Below, piece after piece: positions 1 to 12,719 of a stretch of DNA of 64,000 nucleotides; the first letter of the stretch is position 1; every line of letters begins with the position of its first letter. The notes below the pieces were generated by a model. That model made no database searches. It was not told the DNA's origin and saw only the letters and a list, made by a program, of their open reading frames with translations. The translations under genes and the position numbers were made by a program. The stretch is from Tillus elongatus. Its lineage: Eukaryota > Arthropoda > Insecta > Coleoptera > Cleridae. Location of the stretch: contig OZ023266.1 in NCBI GenBank assembly GCA_964006375.1, forward strand, positions 18,694,090-18,758,089, written 5' to 3'.

Positions 1-1157
1 GTTGACTTCTGTCAAATTTTGAACAGGCTGCGTCATTTAGTTTGTGTTAGATAGCCATTGAAAGCAAACAACCTCTTGAGTTATAACGAAAATGGAAAAA
101 AATTAATTTCGTGTGCTCAACAAACATTATTTTTTGCGGAGAAAAACCATCACTCAAACCAAGACTAAGCTTAATAATATGAAGACTCTGCACCATCAAT
201 TTCCATGGTAAAAAAGTGGTTTACTGAATTTCGTTGCGGCCGTACAAGCACAAATGACACCGAACGTTCTGGATGCCCAGTTGAGGTTGCTACATCCGAA
301 ACAATTGAAAAAATTCACGATGTGGTGTTGGCAGATCGGAGATTGAAAGTGCGGGAGATTGTGGAAGCCATACGCATACCACATGGCTCAGTAGTTTCGA
401 TTTTGCATTATCACTTGGGTATGAGAAAGCTATCCGCAAGATGGGTGCCGGGTTTGCTCACAATCGACCACAAACGCAATCGTGTGACAACTTCGAAGGA
501 GTGTTTGGCGTTGTTCAACCGCAATAGGAACGAGTTGTTGCGCCATTTCGTAACCATGGACGAAATACACAATACACCAGAGACCAAGCAGCAGTCAAAA
601 CAGTGGGTTTCACCATGCGAATCGGCGCCGAAGAAGGGCAAGGTTGGTTTGTCAGCCACGAAAGTCATGGCGAGCGTTTTTTGGGATGCACGCGGTATAA
701 TCCACATTGATTTCCTTCAAAAGGAAAGAACAATCAATGGCGAATATTATAACAACTTATTGGACTGATTTGAAAAAAAAAACGACCGCATTTGGCCAAG
801 AAAAAACTTTTTTTCCACCAAGACAATGCAAGGGTGCACACATGTGTAGTCTCCATTGCGAAATTTCATAAATTGGGCTACGAATTGCTCCCTCATTCAC
901 CATGTTCTCCGGATTTAGCCCCGAGTGACTATTGCTTGTTTCCAAACTTAAAGAAATGGGTCGACGAAGAGTGATTTGACTCCAATTATAAAATTATCTC
1001 ACAAACAAATACCTATTTTGAGAAGGGATAAATAAATTAGAAACGTTGGACCAAGTGTATAGAGCTCAAAGGAGACTATGTTGAGAAATAAAATGTTTTT
1101 TGTCAAAAACACTGTTTTTCATTCCAAAAGTGACGCACTTATTGACCCGCCCTCGTA
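1..1157 (+). pseudogene. mariner (DD34D) transposase relic, 5' end cut by window
   Basis: Decayed mariner of the Tc1/mariner DDE superfamily, which moves DNA by cut and paste at TA sites. The main reading frame runs 205-768. It continues the mariner order: helix-turn-helix part, TMDE (first catalytic D), then in another frame (792-974) HQDNARVHT (second D) and SPDLAPSDY (third D). Exactly 34 residues separate the last two D, the mariner signature. A stop at 766-768 and a shift at the A-run near 773-782 break the gene. The 3' end at 1115-1157 reads as a mariner inverted repeat ending CCCTCG next to a TA. The matching 5' end lies before the window. Inactive copy; family call is firm. Confidence 0.9.
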
Positions 1158-1349
1158 GCATGCTCTCTTCAAGTATTTCTTAGTTTAAGTGTTGGCGGAT
1201 ATCTATTTTAAAACTGCAAACAGGTAAATACTTACATCAGCTTATGTGTTGCCCAGTTGAATGAAACGTCTATTGTCTTTAAGCGCAATAGTAAAAATTT
1301 TCATCCAGTTAGCTGTTTACTAACCTACATATTGGATTAGGTAAACAGA

Positions 1350-2481
1350 ACACTCACCTTTTAGTTTTGTTACTAAAATCATACTTGTCAGATTGTTACT
1401 TTTCTGTGAAACACAATGGTGCGATATCAAGTCTATATTCCATAGAATCTGGCGTACCACAAGGGAGCGTGCTGTACTTAATCAGCACATCAGATATACC
1501 AGAGTCAGATAACACAACACTTGCTACTTTTGCTGAGGATATTGCAATGCTATCATTGCATCGAAAAGGTGAGATAGCTTCACAAAACTTACAACAACAC
1601 TTGGACGAGATCAGTAAATGGTTTAAGAAATGGCGTTTCAGTGTAAATGACAGCAAATCAGTTCAAGTAATATTTACTGATAAAAATACGATCTGCCCAA
1701 GAGTAACTCTATTCAACAACCACATACCTGTAAACACTGAAGAAAAATATCTTGGTATACATCTTGATCAACGCTTAACGTGGAAAAGGCATATGCAGTC
1801 AAAGGAAGCACAAAAAAAATTTAAGTTTCGTCAGATGCACTGGCTCCTAGGAAGAAAATCAAAGCTCACCATCAGCAACAAGCTATTGATCTAAAAGGCA
1901 TTTTTAAAACCAATCTGGACCTACGGAATCCAGTTTTGGGGAAGCGATAAACCAACAAATATCCGAATTATACAAAGACAGTAATCCAAAATACTTCGCT
2001 CAATAGTAAATGCTCCATGGTTCGTTTCCAACCTTACCTTACATCAAGATCTCAAAATCCCTTTCGTTCATGAAGAAATTCGAAGATACGCCAAAAATTA
2101 TCACGCAAAGTTGCATGGCCACGAGAATCCCCTCATAGAACAACTCTCTGAAGACCCTTTCTACGAGACACGCTGGCCAAGAGACCTACTAAATTAACAA
2201 TTCAGTGTTGTCCGAGAGGGAGTGCCGACATTGGTGGGCTTTTCCTCACACACTTTGCATGCATTATTTATTATTTATATATGTATTTTTTTAAGTTATT
2301 TTTAATTATTTTTATTTTCGTTCTTTTGGGTTTATTTTTATTTTCCGACTAGAACATAGTGTAACATATTTACTTAATACTCCTTATAGAGTAGATTGTA
2401 AAAATTTAGTAAATCAAATGCATCTAATGCAATCAAGCAGGGACTAGAAAACTGTTTGCCAATAAAAGAAATAAATAAATA
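1350..2481 (+). pseudogene. Jockey-like non-LTR reverse transcriptase, 5'-truncated
   Basis: C-terminal part of a Jockey-clade reverse transcriptase. One frame runs 1367-2197 (276 codons) with only two in-frame stops, at 1892-1894 and near 1982. Seen in order: SYLSD, GVPQGSV (RT block 4), TFAEDIAML where the catalytic YADD/FADD box has become FAED, KYLGIHLDQRLTW, and a thumb-like tail PIWTYGIQFWG ending RDLLN. A 3' UTR of about 280 bp follows and finishes in an A-rich run at 2461-2481, as expected for target-primed insertion. The finger domain and the endonuclease are absent. The changed D in the active site makes it dead even apart from the stops. Confidence 0.85.
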
Positions 2482-2960
2482 TCTTATTAAGCTTTGTTCC
2501 TGAGGACCTGGGGACTTAATCCTCGGATCCTTAATTGGATTTACACTGCGATCGTCAGGCCGAGAGTGGTTTAAGGGGCAGTGGTCTGGTGGTGCGGTGT
2601 AAACCAAGCTGCTACCCGAAAGCTTACCAAACTTTAAAGGTTGTTATGGATGTGTATCACCGGCGCGATGTCGACGACACCCTTAGCCGCGCTAGAGGTC
2701 TTGCTGATGCTGCCACTGCTTCCCATATGTGTCAGAAGGAAGGCTATGACGTCGCATCTCAGAATGCGAGACTCTGGAAACTGGTGCGGTGGGGATCAAT
2801 AACAGGACATGCAAAGTTGGCAAGGAGGTGGAAAAGGAAATCCTAATTTCCACGATCAAGGCACGAAATTGAGAGGATTATATTAGGCTAACTGGGACAT
2901 ATACCCTCAGAAATCCCAGCAAGGCTTAGTGGAGGAAATACGAGGTTACTGTCCAGCCTG
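2482..2960. other. unidentified stretch between two retroelement pieces
   Basis: GC-richer than its surroundings. An open frame at 2535-2846 (plus) has no motif I recognise. It may belong to the same retroelement as the RNase H fragment downstream, since codon use looks alike and both lie on the plus strand, but no conserved block supports this. Confidence 0.3.
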
Positions 2961-3485
2961 CTAGCCTGGTCTGTTTTACCGCCGGATCACGGCTGGAGGA
3001 GCAGCACTCCTCCGAGGCGGGTGTATACTTTGATAGCCTGGGGGTGCGCGAAAGTTATGATCTGGGCGCATATACCACCACATCCGAAACGGAGGTGTAC
3101 GCTCTTCTATTCGAAGCTAATCGACAGGATGTGTGGATGAGCCCTGAGAAATGTGTATACATTTGCTCAGATAGTCAGGCGACACTCCGGGCAGGCTGCG
3201 CGTCTAGAATTAGGTTAACGCTGGTATGGGAGTGCGATCACGCTCACACGGGACTATCCAGGACAAAGGAGGTACAACTTGTGTGGATTTCGGGACACTA
3301 TGGCGTGGCGGGGAACGAAGTGGTGAATGAACTCGCAAGGCTCGATTCCCGGCGGCCGTTTTGTGGCCCGAAGCCTTCTATAGGCATAAGTAGGAAGGTG
3401 GTCTCCAACGCCCTAGACAAATGGACTAACGAGGCCCTGGAGAAACACTGGAGGTCAGTCAGTGGCTGCCGCCTGCCGGGGATAA
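2961..3485 (+). pseudogene. RNase H domain of a non-LTR retrotransposon
   Basis: Fragment of an I-group or Jockey-group non-LTR element that encodes RNase H after the RT. The frame (open from before 2970 to 3589) shows TAGSRLEE, where the first catalytic Asp of TDGS is Ala, then SETEVYAL (catalytic Glu), CSDSQATLRA (second Asp), WISGHYGVAGNEV and NELAR, where the usual DELAR Asp is Asn. It ends with a tail, KHWRSVSGCR. So two of the four metal-binding acids are lost while the frame stays open over 170 codons. Homology stops near 3485; downstream codons are not element-like. The precise clade cannot be told from this piece. Confidence 0.8.
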
Positions 3486-3666
3486 CAATTTTTGCAATGC
3501 TATATTTTAATAAATTTTTATTTACTTTTTACCTCCTGCATTGTACAAACAAAATTAGTATATCGAGAATCGCAGTCGGCAGCCATTAATACAGACTCAG
3601 AAGAAGTATAGTGTTAATGGTTGCAGACGTTATATACATCCATATAATATAATATGCATATGTGCA

Positions 3667-3861
3667 TCACTGAGTCGCGCGTTGGTGTGTATTCTTCGGC
3701 GCTCTAACGAAATGGGAAATGTCAATGCGAAATGATCGACCATCTTCGTCAAAAACAACCGAATAAGCAATCCGGTTGTGCCCTTTAAAATTCCACACTT
3801 GCAGTTTGCACTGTTCGCAGGGCGTCTGTAGTAATTTTCGTGGTAGTGTAGTGCGTCGCAT
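3667..3861 (-). pseudogene. short ORF, possibly an integrase C-terminal scrap
   Basis: Sixty-four codons with the pattern VWNFKGHNRIAYSVVFDEDG then ID.SH. This weakly recalls the SH3-like C-terminus of Gypsy integrases (a VWV..YRG...Y.V..DDG...HIDQLR layout). No catalytic core is nearby. I cannot exclude chance. Low confidence. Confidence 0.2.
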
Positions 3862-3913
3862 CGGATTGATTTTAACTAAATAATTTCGTTGTTGTTTACA
3901 TGCTCTAACAAGA

Positions 3914-3915
3914 CA

Positions 3916-3947
<32 letters not shown>
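3914..3947 (+). repeat. (ATT)n microsatellite
   Basis: About eleven ATT units directly upstream of the hAT-like reading frame. It is read as an Ile run if translated, which explains a spurious poly-Ile ORF. Confidence 0.95.
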
Positions 3948-5058
3948 GGATACTACTTCGGGTTGCTTAATAGGTGGACAAAATAATTGTGATACTGTGA
4001 TTAATTCAGTGGATAATATTTTAAAGGTTAACTTTTCACAATTAGACTTAAATTCTAAGGTAAATATTAAAAGTTTAGGACGACCTACACCAGATGTAAA
4101 GTTAAGCCAAACTTGTATGAAAAAAAAAGTAGGTCTTTTACTCGACATTTTGCTAGAAGTATATATGATCGCAACGAATGGATATGTGGATGCAATGTAA
4201 GGAATTCTTTTTTTTTTCATGCTTGTTATTTTATACTCCAAGCATGGACAATTGGAGCCGTGTAGGTGTACCCGACTTAAATCATTTACACGAAAAATAA
4301 AAAAGCATGAAAATTGCAAGGCTCATTTCTAAACTTGTATAGAATACTCCCATTACTGGGAAAAGTTAACATTGCTCAACAGTTATCTGCCACATATCAA
4401 CAACAGATCGCCGAACACAGTGAAAAAAAAGATATATTTCGAGAAGAATTATAACGTGCGTTAAATTCTGTGGCGTTTGTGAACTGGCACTCCGAGGACA
4501 CGACGAAACAGACGAATCCTTAAATCGTGGAATTTTTAAAGAACTGATAAACTACAGTGCTGAATTGGACATTGTGTTGAAGGAAAATTTGGTCACGTCA
4601 TCAGCTTTTAAGGGAACTTGGAAAACTATTCAAAACGACATTTTGGACTGCATGTTAACTGTGTGTCAAAATGAAATTTTGAGAGAAGTGGAACGCCTAC
4701 GTTTTTGGAAATTCAGTGTGATGAAACAACTCATGTAAGTAATCATTGCCAAGTGGTAATAATATTGCGGTATGTCAACGGGCATGTTATACACGAGAGG
4801 TGTTGGAGTTTTTTACGAATAACCGATAAAACAGCCGCTGGTCTGGTAACAAGCATTCAAAAAGAAATTGCTCCAATTATTAATAATCCGAATAAATTAA
4901 TAGCCTACGCACAGGACGGTGCGAATGTAATGAGTGGATCTGTTAGTGGCGTTCAGACAAAATTGCGTGAAAAATATCCATATGCATATTTTGTTCACTG
5001 ATATGCACACCAGTTAAATCTAATAATGCAAAAAGCTGCCACTCAAAATCTGCAGGTG
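3948..5058 (+). pseudogene. hAT-superfamily transposase remnant (TTF finger, ZMYM1-like)
   Basis: Broken copy of a hAT-like transposase of the kind annotated as ZMYM1-like or DUF4371. In order: an N-terminal stretch with LGRPTPDVKLSQT, a TTF-type zinc-finger region around 4170-4320 (EWICGCNV, then KIKKHENCKAH), a linker, then the start of the RNase H-like fold at 4690-5058: QCDETTHVSNHCQV (first catalytic D), IAYAQDGANVMSG (second D) and YAHQLNLIMQKAA. At least five stops or shifts separate these blocks; the cleanest open part is 4705-5001. The C-terminal dimerisation part and third acid are missing, because homology ends at about 5058 where a repeat begins. Confidence 0.8.
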
Positions 5059-5069
5059 CGATTTTTTTT

Positions 5070-5630
5070 CTCGGATTTTCTTAATGAAAATTTACTAACA
5101 AACAGGTCATTTTCAAACATCGATGGCAGTTGTTATGCAACACTCAGAACAAATTTTTAAAAATTCCGATTTTCCTGGAAAAGCTCTGCGAATTTTCGCA
5201 TAAAAAAGGCTTTTTATGGAATATTTGTATAAAATACTTGTAGAATTTCTATGAAAATTCGATACATAACGCACTTGCTGCGTTCAGACTTTTTATACCT
5301 ATAGTTAATGATCTAGACAGTTACGTAAAAATACTGTCCAATATTAGACAGGTACCCACTTCACCTAAAAAAATTCGTTAGCTTTCTTTTTAAATGATTA
5401 TAAAATAAACGTAAATTTTCATTTTATCCACTACAAATCAACTTTCCCATTTCCACGTAAAATTCAAATTGAAAAACTGAAATCTGGTTTGGTCATAACC
5501 AGTTACATAAAATATTAATCTTAATTAACCGCCATTAAATATTTCATTTTAACTGTCATACAAATTGATCTTTACAAAATAACGTTTAATGAGGGACCAG
5601 GCCCATATTTATGTAACATTTATCACAATC
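5070..5630 (+). repeat. left copy of a 560-bp direct duplication
   Basis: This block recurs at 7189-7748 in the same orientation. Both copies run from a short palindromic TCTT/AATGAAAATT motif, through a MITE-type end (AACGCACTTGCTGCG at 5264), to a shared 3' boundary ending TATCACAATC. The last 120 bp are nearly identical. Between the copies lies a family A composite repeat. Confidence 0.9.
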
Positions 5631-7188
<1,558 letters not shown>

Positions 7189-7748
7189 GTGAATTTTCTG
7201 AATGAAAATTCACCAGCAAACAGGAAATTAGTCGTTTTCAAACCTCGATGGCAGTTGTTATGCAACACTCAGAACAAATTTTAAAAATCCCCGATTGTCC
7301 TGGAAAAGCTCTGCGAATTTTTGCATAAAAAAGGCTTTTTATTGAATTTTTGTATAAAATACTTGTAAAGAATATCTATGAAAATTCGCTACATAACGCA
7401 CTTGCTGCGTTCAGACTTTTCATATCTATAGTTAATGATCTAGACAATTACGTAAAAATACTGTCCAATACCTAGGTAGGTACCTACTTCACTTACAAAA
7501 ATTCTTTTTAAATGATTATAAAATAAACGTAAATTTTCATTTTATCCAGTACAAATCAACTTTCCCATTTCCACGTAAAATTTAAATTGAAAAACAGAAA
7601 TCTAGTTTGGTCATAACCAGTTACATAAAATATTAATCTTCATTAACAGTCATTAAATATTTCATTTTAACTGTCATACAAATTGATCTTTACAAAATAA
7701 CGTTTAATGAGGGACCAGGCCCATATTTATGTAACATTTATCACAATC
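7189..7748 (+). repeat. right copy of the 560-bp direct duplication
   Basis: Matches 5070-5630. Its 3' boundary runs on into sequence with no repeat signature that leads to slouch exon 1, so this is probably the original locus and the left copy the duplicate. Confidence 0.9.
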
Positions 7749-8335
7749 CTAGGCCCATACAACCCGATCCCGTTAAATAATACAGAGCCCAATAGTCGCT
7801 CACGATAAGCCATATCAAAATACTCGCACCACTGCAACCAGAAAACAATACAATTCCCACTAATTAAACGACTAGCCATAACATTTTCAGCCCTACTAAA
7901 TTTAAATTGTTTCATCAGCGTACTCTAAATAAGAGCCTTTGTTCCAAAATATGCCCGGCAATCATGGCTTTACTAATTTCCCAAACTCTCTTCACTTCTC
8001 TTATTACAAATCATATTCATAATTACAAAGCAAATAACGACCACACCGCCACGTTTAAACACGCCTCGCCCATGGAACTCCCCAGCCAATCGGCGCTCAC
8101 ACCCTGAACTACCAGACCCAATCACAACAATCAACTCCCCACCGCTCCACCTGTGATCGCGACTTCGCCATTGTACGAGCGGCATCAAATTCCCTTTTAG
8201 TATCACAAAATCTCCCATCTCGATAAGCGGCGATGTCTGTCATGCCCCATTTAGCTCTCACGTTCCTTCAATATCAATTCTACGCGTAAACAAACACAAT
8301 AAGCATGTTCTAAGTGGCCAAAACAATCAAACTCA
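7749..8335 (+). promoter_or_regulatory. slou: low-repeat upstream flank / probable 5' UTR of slouch
   Basis: About 590 bp without any of the window's repeat families, richer in GC than the surroundings and lying just upstream of the slouch start codon. No convincing TATA box or initiator can be picked out, so the transcription start is unknown. An in-frame TAA about 30 bp upstream of the ATG limits the coding start. The role is inferred from position only. Confidence 0.45.
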
Positions 8336-8888
8336 ATGATGACAATGCTGATGATGGAACGTATAATATCATCTGGAAATCACAACAAGGTTCTACCTGC
8401 CCTGCCGGATAAAGAGCGCTCTTTCAACTCAGAACCGCAAGTGTTCCTGCAACCGAAAAGGATCTCAGATGATTCCAGGGATGCGGAGATGTGCGAGAAA
8501 ACCTGTGAAACCGACGAGGAACTTAATGTAGATGTTGAAAATGACGATACTTTGTGTCCGGTCGATTTGACAAGGAGGCAACAAGAAAAGTTTACTAGTT
8601 TCGAGAACCTGATACCAAAAAGTGACTCAAATAGTGATTATGCTAGTTATAAGGAGGGTATCAAGAGGGCTGAGAGTGTATGTAGTGATGTAAGTAGGTC
8701 GGACAGCCCGCGTGATCAGAGTCCGTCGGTAGTTTCACATCAGAATAGACGATTAGCGTTTTCTGTGGAGAATATATTGGACCCTAACAAGTTTACCGGG
8801 CGACAGGGGGTCTATAGTGATGGGATATGCTGTTGGAAGCCACACGACGGATCCAGGGGGTCACCTGATTACGAGGAGAGTGATACAG
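8336..8888 (+). CDS. slou: slouch/NK1 homeobox protein, exon 1
   Basis: First coding exon of an NK1-class homeodomain transcription factor. In flies slouch specifies a subset of muscle founder cells and neurons; it acts in the nucleus. The ATG at 8336 is the first Met after an in-frame TAA. The 184 full codons include an acidic, Ser-rich N-terminal half and, at residues 141-153, AFSVENILDPNKF. That is the EH1-like/TN motif of NK1 proteins, expected to recruit the Groucho co-repressor. CCWKPH at 165-170 is also NK1-typical. The exon ends at an ACAG|GTGAGA donor in phase 1. Reading past the donor gives a stop at 8933-8935, which is not used if splicing is as proposed. Partner exon: 38214-38722. 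Confidence 0.9.
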
Positions 8889-9329
8889 GTGAGATAAATT
8901 TAGAATATATATCTAATTATTTTGTCAGCAATTGAGACAGCACTTATTTTGTGGTAAATAATAAAAAGGCCGCGGCGCGGTCTTCAAGACATAATATCTA
9001 CCTAACTACTTTATAAAAAACTTACAAATTAGATGGACAATTTCGACTATATTCCTAGGTACCTATATGTTTATTATTTACTAGCTAACCGGACAGTCGT
9101 TGTCCTGTCCAAATATCAATATGTCAAACGACAATTGGGCACGTAGCGAAATCAATTGGGGAAACAGAATTTTCAGTTTTTCCCGAATTTTCCGGGCAAC
9201 TTTTCCAATTTTTCTTTTCCTAAAAACCTTAATCGGACTATTACGTGCATTTTAAAAATAAAATTAGCTAAATCGGTCCAACCGTTCTCAAGAGATGCGC
9301 TTAGCAACGAACAGAATTTCAATTTAGCG

Positions 9330-9750
9330 AATTTTCATTAATTAAAATCCCTATTAGAGAGGTCAAGATGAAAAGCTTTTGAAAAAATTTTTTCAGTTGA
9401 GCGCGAATTTGGGTCCCTACAACCCAAAACCAAGGTCCGTTAACATGTACGTATCCGAGCGATGACTCAAAAAATACTCAACTGATTTGAACGAAACATG
9501 ACACATTGGTATCTTCATTCGATTAAGACTGCGGACGATTTCGTATATCAGCTATAACGAATATTTTCTTCCCCCAAAAATATACGAAAATAGTTTTGAA
9601 AACGCTATATTTTTGTAAGTATCAGAGTAGCTAGAATGAAGCTTTACATGTGGCTAGAAACGATGTAAATATACCTATGTTGTGAATTTTAAGTAATTTG
9701 GTACACAATATTTAGAGTATTTTCTAAATTAAAAATAAAATCTGATAGAC
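9330..9750 (+). mobile_element. family B repeat, left part
   Basis: Begins GCGAATTTTCATTAAT, then CCCTATTAGAGAGGTCA. The stretch to 9750 is shared with 11140-11520, including AACGCTATATTTTT and GTAATTTGGTACA. Its continuation is displaced to 10090-10270 by an inserted PLE-derived segment. Non-coding. Confidence 0.7.
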
Positions 9751-9759
9751 ATGCTTTGA

Positions 9760-10085
9760 AACGACTTAGTGATTAAGGTCCAATGCCTGATAGACAGAGT
9801 AGTAAACTACCACGGGTAGATTTATTCGTACAAGTATAAACTCTACATCAACGGTAACCAAACTAAATAAATAACAGGCAGAAAAGCCAAGCCTTGGCAA
9901 CTTTTCATACAGCATCTTTCTGTAATTGAAACAGGAATTTTGTCTAAACCCCTGAAGATGGCACGTTAATGTGTTGAAACGCGTAGGGTTTTGAGAATAA
10001 ATCAGTCTGTCTGGTAGTATAAATCCTTTAATTTTCCTTTTACCATGTCAAACCCAGACGTTATGACGTTCAGAAATAATGACGT
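9760..10085 (+). mobile_element. Penelope-like (PLE) terminal segment inserted in a family B repeat
   Basis: About 325 bp that interrupt the family B copy (compare 11140-11660, which lacks it). It contains a complete hammerhead ribozyme motif at 9946-9991. Such motifs are known in the pseudo-LTR regions of Penelope-like retroelements. No reading frame is present. Confidence 0.6.
9946..9991 (+). ncRNA. hammerhead ribozyme motif (PLE type, short stem III)
   Basis: Stem I pairs AAACCC (9946-9951) with GGGTTT (9986-9991), six Watson-Crick pairs. The core CTGAAGA (9952-9958) fits CUGANGA. Stem II pairs GGCAC with GTGTT (two G-U) around a GTTAAT loop. GAAA lies at 9976-9979, then a minimal stem III, ACG/CGT with no loop, and the cleavage triplet GTA (9983-9985). 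A stem III this short usually implies cleavage as a dimer. All core residues are present; activity is inferred. Confidence 0.7.
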
Positions 10086-10270
10086 TCAGAAATAATATAA
10101 AATATACTACCCGAACCAACAATCGTGAAATCTCGGCCACAAATATGGCAAATGACAGATGACATGAAATTAAAAATTTTCCAAGTGAATCTTATTTAAC
10201 TGGGGGATTCATTCAATTTTTAACTTACTGCATTTAAAATTATATGTAACAAGTTTCAAAAAACGTTTGA
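10086..10270 (+). mobile_element. family B repeat, right part
   Basis: Continues the 9330-9750 copy after the PLE insertion. The ACAATCGTGAAATC motif at about 10119-10132 aligns with about 11556-11569. Confidence 0.65.
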
Positions 10271-10699
10271 TACCTACTGCTGAAATACATAGGTAACAGA
10301 TTATGAAGTAAATAGCTGGTGTTTTTTGATAAATAGGTAACTGAAAAGTTTTTATTTCTTTTAATGGTTGCTGCTCATCTTACATAGAACTTACTGTAGA
10401 TAAATAAATAATTAATAGGTCCGTTTTCAGTTGGTTTTACGAAAAACTTCGCAAATGTTGCAGATACTGCAAAAGTGGATAGAAACGAATCTAAGTACTT
10501 ATAAACAGAAAAGTATGTTGCAGGAAGTAGGTACAGAGATTAAAGTCTGATTTAGAAAATGTAAAGCGTAATGCATACCATAGTTTCACCGATAGATCAA
10601 AATACGGACAATCCACAGAATACACAATTTATGACCCACAAACCGAATGGAATAAAATAGTTAGTTTAAAAATATTTGGTTTTATACAAAGGCTTGTTA
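10271..10699. other. AT-rich stretch without a recognised feature
   Basis: No coding frame, no family A/B or MITE signature, no hairpin noticed. Possibly old PLE UTR, since a PLE reverse transcriptase piece follows. Confidence 0.4.
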
Positions 10700-11095
10700 A
10701 AGTAAAATATTATTTGCAAACCTCTTGACTTATGTCGTTCAATTTTAACAACTGTTGTAAATACGCTGGCGTTTGTTTTGTGGGCACGCAAGGAAATGAA
10801 GACGCTACATCAGATGATTTCAAAACGTCGCCTTCTACCAATTTAACATCTTTAACATTATTAATGAATTCAAGTGAATTTGGCACTGCATAATTTTTTG
10901 GTTCACAGGCAAGCTTTTAAGCTCATTTGACAACCCCTTCGCTAGAGATGTCGGAGAATCTATAGCCGAAATAATAGGTCTAATTGATTTTCCCGGTTTA
11001 TGAACTTTTAGGAGACAATATCGTTTGGGGACTTGATTTGTAACCTGTAAGCGTCTTCCGATGTCCTTTGTTATAAGGTTTGACCACACTCTAAA
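10700..11095 (-). pseudogene. Penelope-like reverse transcriptase fragment
   Basis: Minus-strand frame 11089-10835 reads MWSNLITKDIGRRL, then YCLLKVHKPGKSIRPIISAI and SPTSLAKGLSNELK. This is the PLE RT block usually written YGLPKIHKP..PLRPIVS. After a stop the homology goes on toward 10720 with LKSSDVASSFPCVPTK, corresponding to the FDV.SLFTSIP block. The YVDD and GIY-YIG parts are missing. A second fragment of the same region lies at 37830-38052. Confidence 0.8.
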
Positions 11096-11139
11096 CTATT
11101 TTTTACCTCGTTAATTATTTTTGGTAGCGGGTTTTTATT

Positions 11140-11206
11140 AGTGAATTTTCATTAAGAAAAAATCCCTATTAGAGAGGTCACGATAAAAATCTTTAAAAAA
11201 AATTTC

Positions 11207-11301
<95 letters not shown>

Positions 11302-11660
11302 GTGTGTTTGTGTGCGTGTGTGTATGCGAGCGATAACTCAAAAAATTATTTTTTCCCCCAAACATATACAACATAATTTTTGAAAACGCTATATTTTTTT
11401 AAGTTTCAGAGTAACGGGAATGATACTTTACATTTGGCTAGAAATAGTGCAAATATACCTACGTTGTCAATTTTGAGTAATTTGGTACATAATATTAGGA
11501 GTTTTTTCCAAATTATAAATATATACCAGGCATAAAACATACTACCCGAATAAACAATCGTGAAATCTTGGCCGCAATTATGGAAAATGGCAGACCACAT
11601 GAAATTAAAAATTTGACAAGTGATTGTTATTTAATTGGGGAATTAAATCAATTATTAAAA
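11140..11660 (+). mobile_element. family B repeat with (TA)n core
   Basis: Begins AGTGAATTTTCATTAAG and CCCTATTAGAGAGGTCAC, then a TA run (11210-11297), a short TG tract and GCGAGCGATAACTC. It then follows the 9330-10270 copy without the PLE insertion, ending near TTATTTAATTGGGG. Non-coding. Confidence 0.7.
11210..11297. repeat. (TA)n microsatellite
   Basis: Pure TA run of about 88 bp followed by a GT-rich tract to about 11327. Confidence 0.98.
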
Positions 11661-11983
11661 TACACTAAATTTGTAGCTGTATGAACGGACCCAAATACAG
11701 TTTTAGCGCAGCATAGATATATTATGCTGTCGCATAATATAGTATAAATGTAAACAAAATCAAGTCAAGTCTCTATAAAAAAAAATCTAAAATAGTTTCT
11801 TGTATCTTTACACTTAAACATAAGAGGTCATATAAGACCAAAACAGTCATGTGTTTCAATAGTATTTCTACTAACTATGTAATTAATTCTTAGGTATACT
11901 TTGAATATAATATCCTTTTTGTGAACGGGGCCAGTTAGATGGCGCCGAGCACTTATCGTTGGGTTGTGTAAAGTGTAAATAAA

Positions 11984-12286
11984 AGTCTAGTCGCAGCAAG
12001 TGCGTGATGGTAGTGAATTTTCGTAAAAATAACAAATACCTATGCCCTTTTTTAATGAAAGCAGACATCAAATTTAGTTACCAGTATAACCTATATATAG
12101 TAGAAACAATGTACCGTATTTCATCAAATTTTGTTCTTAGAAAATGTACAAAAGTTTTCCGAAGATAAACTTAAAATGTTCCCGAAAAAACTGGTTTCTT
12201 AACCAACGAACCTTGGGTGAATTAAGTTGTTGAAATTGAAGCATTTAAAGAAAATTCGCTACTATAATGCACTTGCTGCGTCCCGA
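11984..12286 (+). mobile_element. MITE-like element, copy 1
   Basis: Left end AGTCTAGTCGCAGCAAGTGC, right end the inverse (GCACTTGCTGCGTCCCGA). The inner landmarks shared by the family are present: CAGTATAACCTATATA, GAAACAATGTACC and ATAAACTTAAAATGTT. No ORF. Confidence 0.8.
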
Positions 12287-12493
12287 ATTTTTTCTTACGC
12301 CTTATATTTCGATATAAAATGAAATAATGCAATAATATAAGACCTGTAACTTTTTTCTTTTAGCCTAGAGATCTAAATTTTTGTGCGTAGTATACTCTTT
12401 ATAACATAAATTGTGCCAAAGTTGGTTGCCATATCTTTGTTATTTCCGAAGATACAAAAATTTTTCCGGAAAAACTGGTCCAAATTTCCTCGC

Positions 12494-12550
<57 letters not shown>

Positions 12551-12620
12551 ACTCCAGATATGGGATATAGGGGTCTTAGTTCGTGCTCATTTGAAATATT
12601 TTCATAATTTAAAAGTCGGG
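12287..12620 (-). mobile_element. family A fragment with (TA)n
   Basis: Body landmarks TTGGTTGCCATATC and TTATTTCCGAAG, a TA run at 12495-12549, then the terminal unit with GTGCTCATTTGAAAT. Shortened internally. Confidence 0.65.
12493..12549. repeat. (TA)n microsatellite
   Basis: TA run of about 55 bp within a family A fragment. Confidence 0.97.
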
Positions 12621-12719
12621 ATTTTCCCGTTTTTTTACGAAAATTCACAAAAAAGTCTGTAATTTTTGAGTAACGATTAACGAAAATAATTCTAACATTC
12701 ATTATCAATTTGTGTCTAA

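Noticed and set aside
2535..2846. 103-codon ORF as part of a host gene
   Set aside because: No recognised domain, sits between two retroelement remnants, and no splice signals tie it to a gene.
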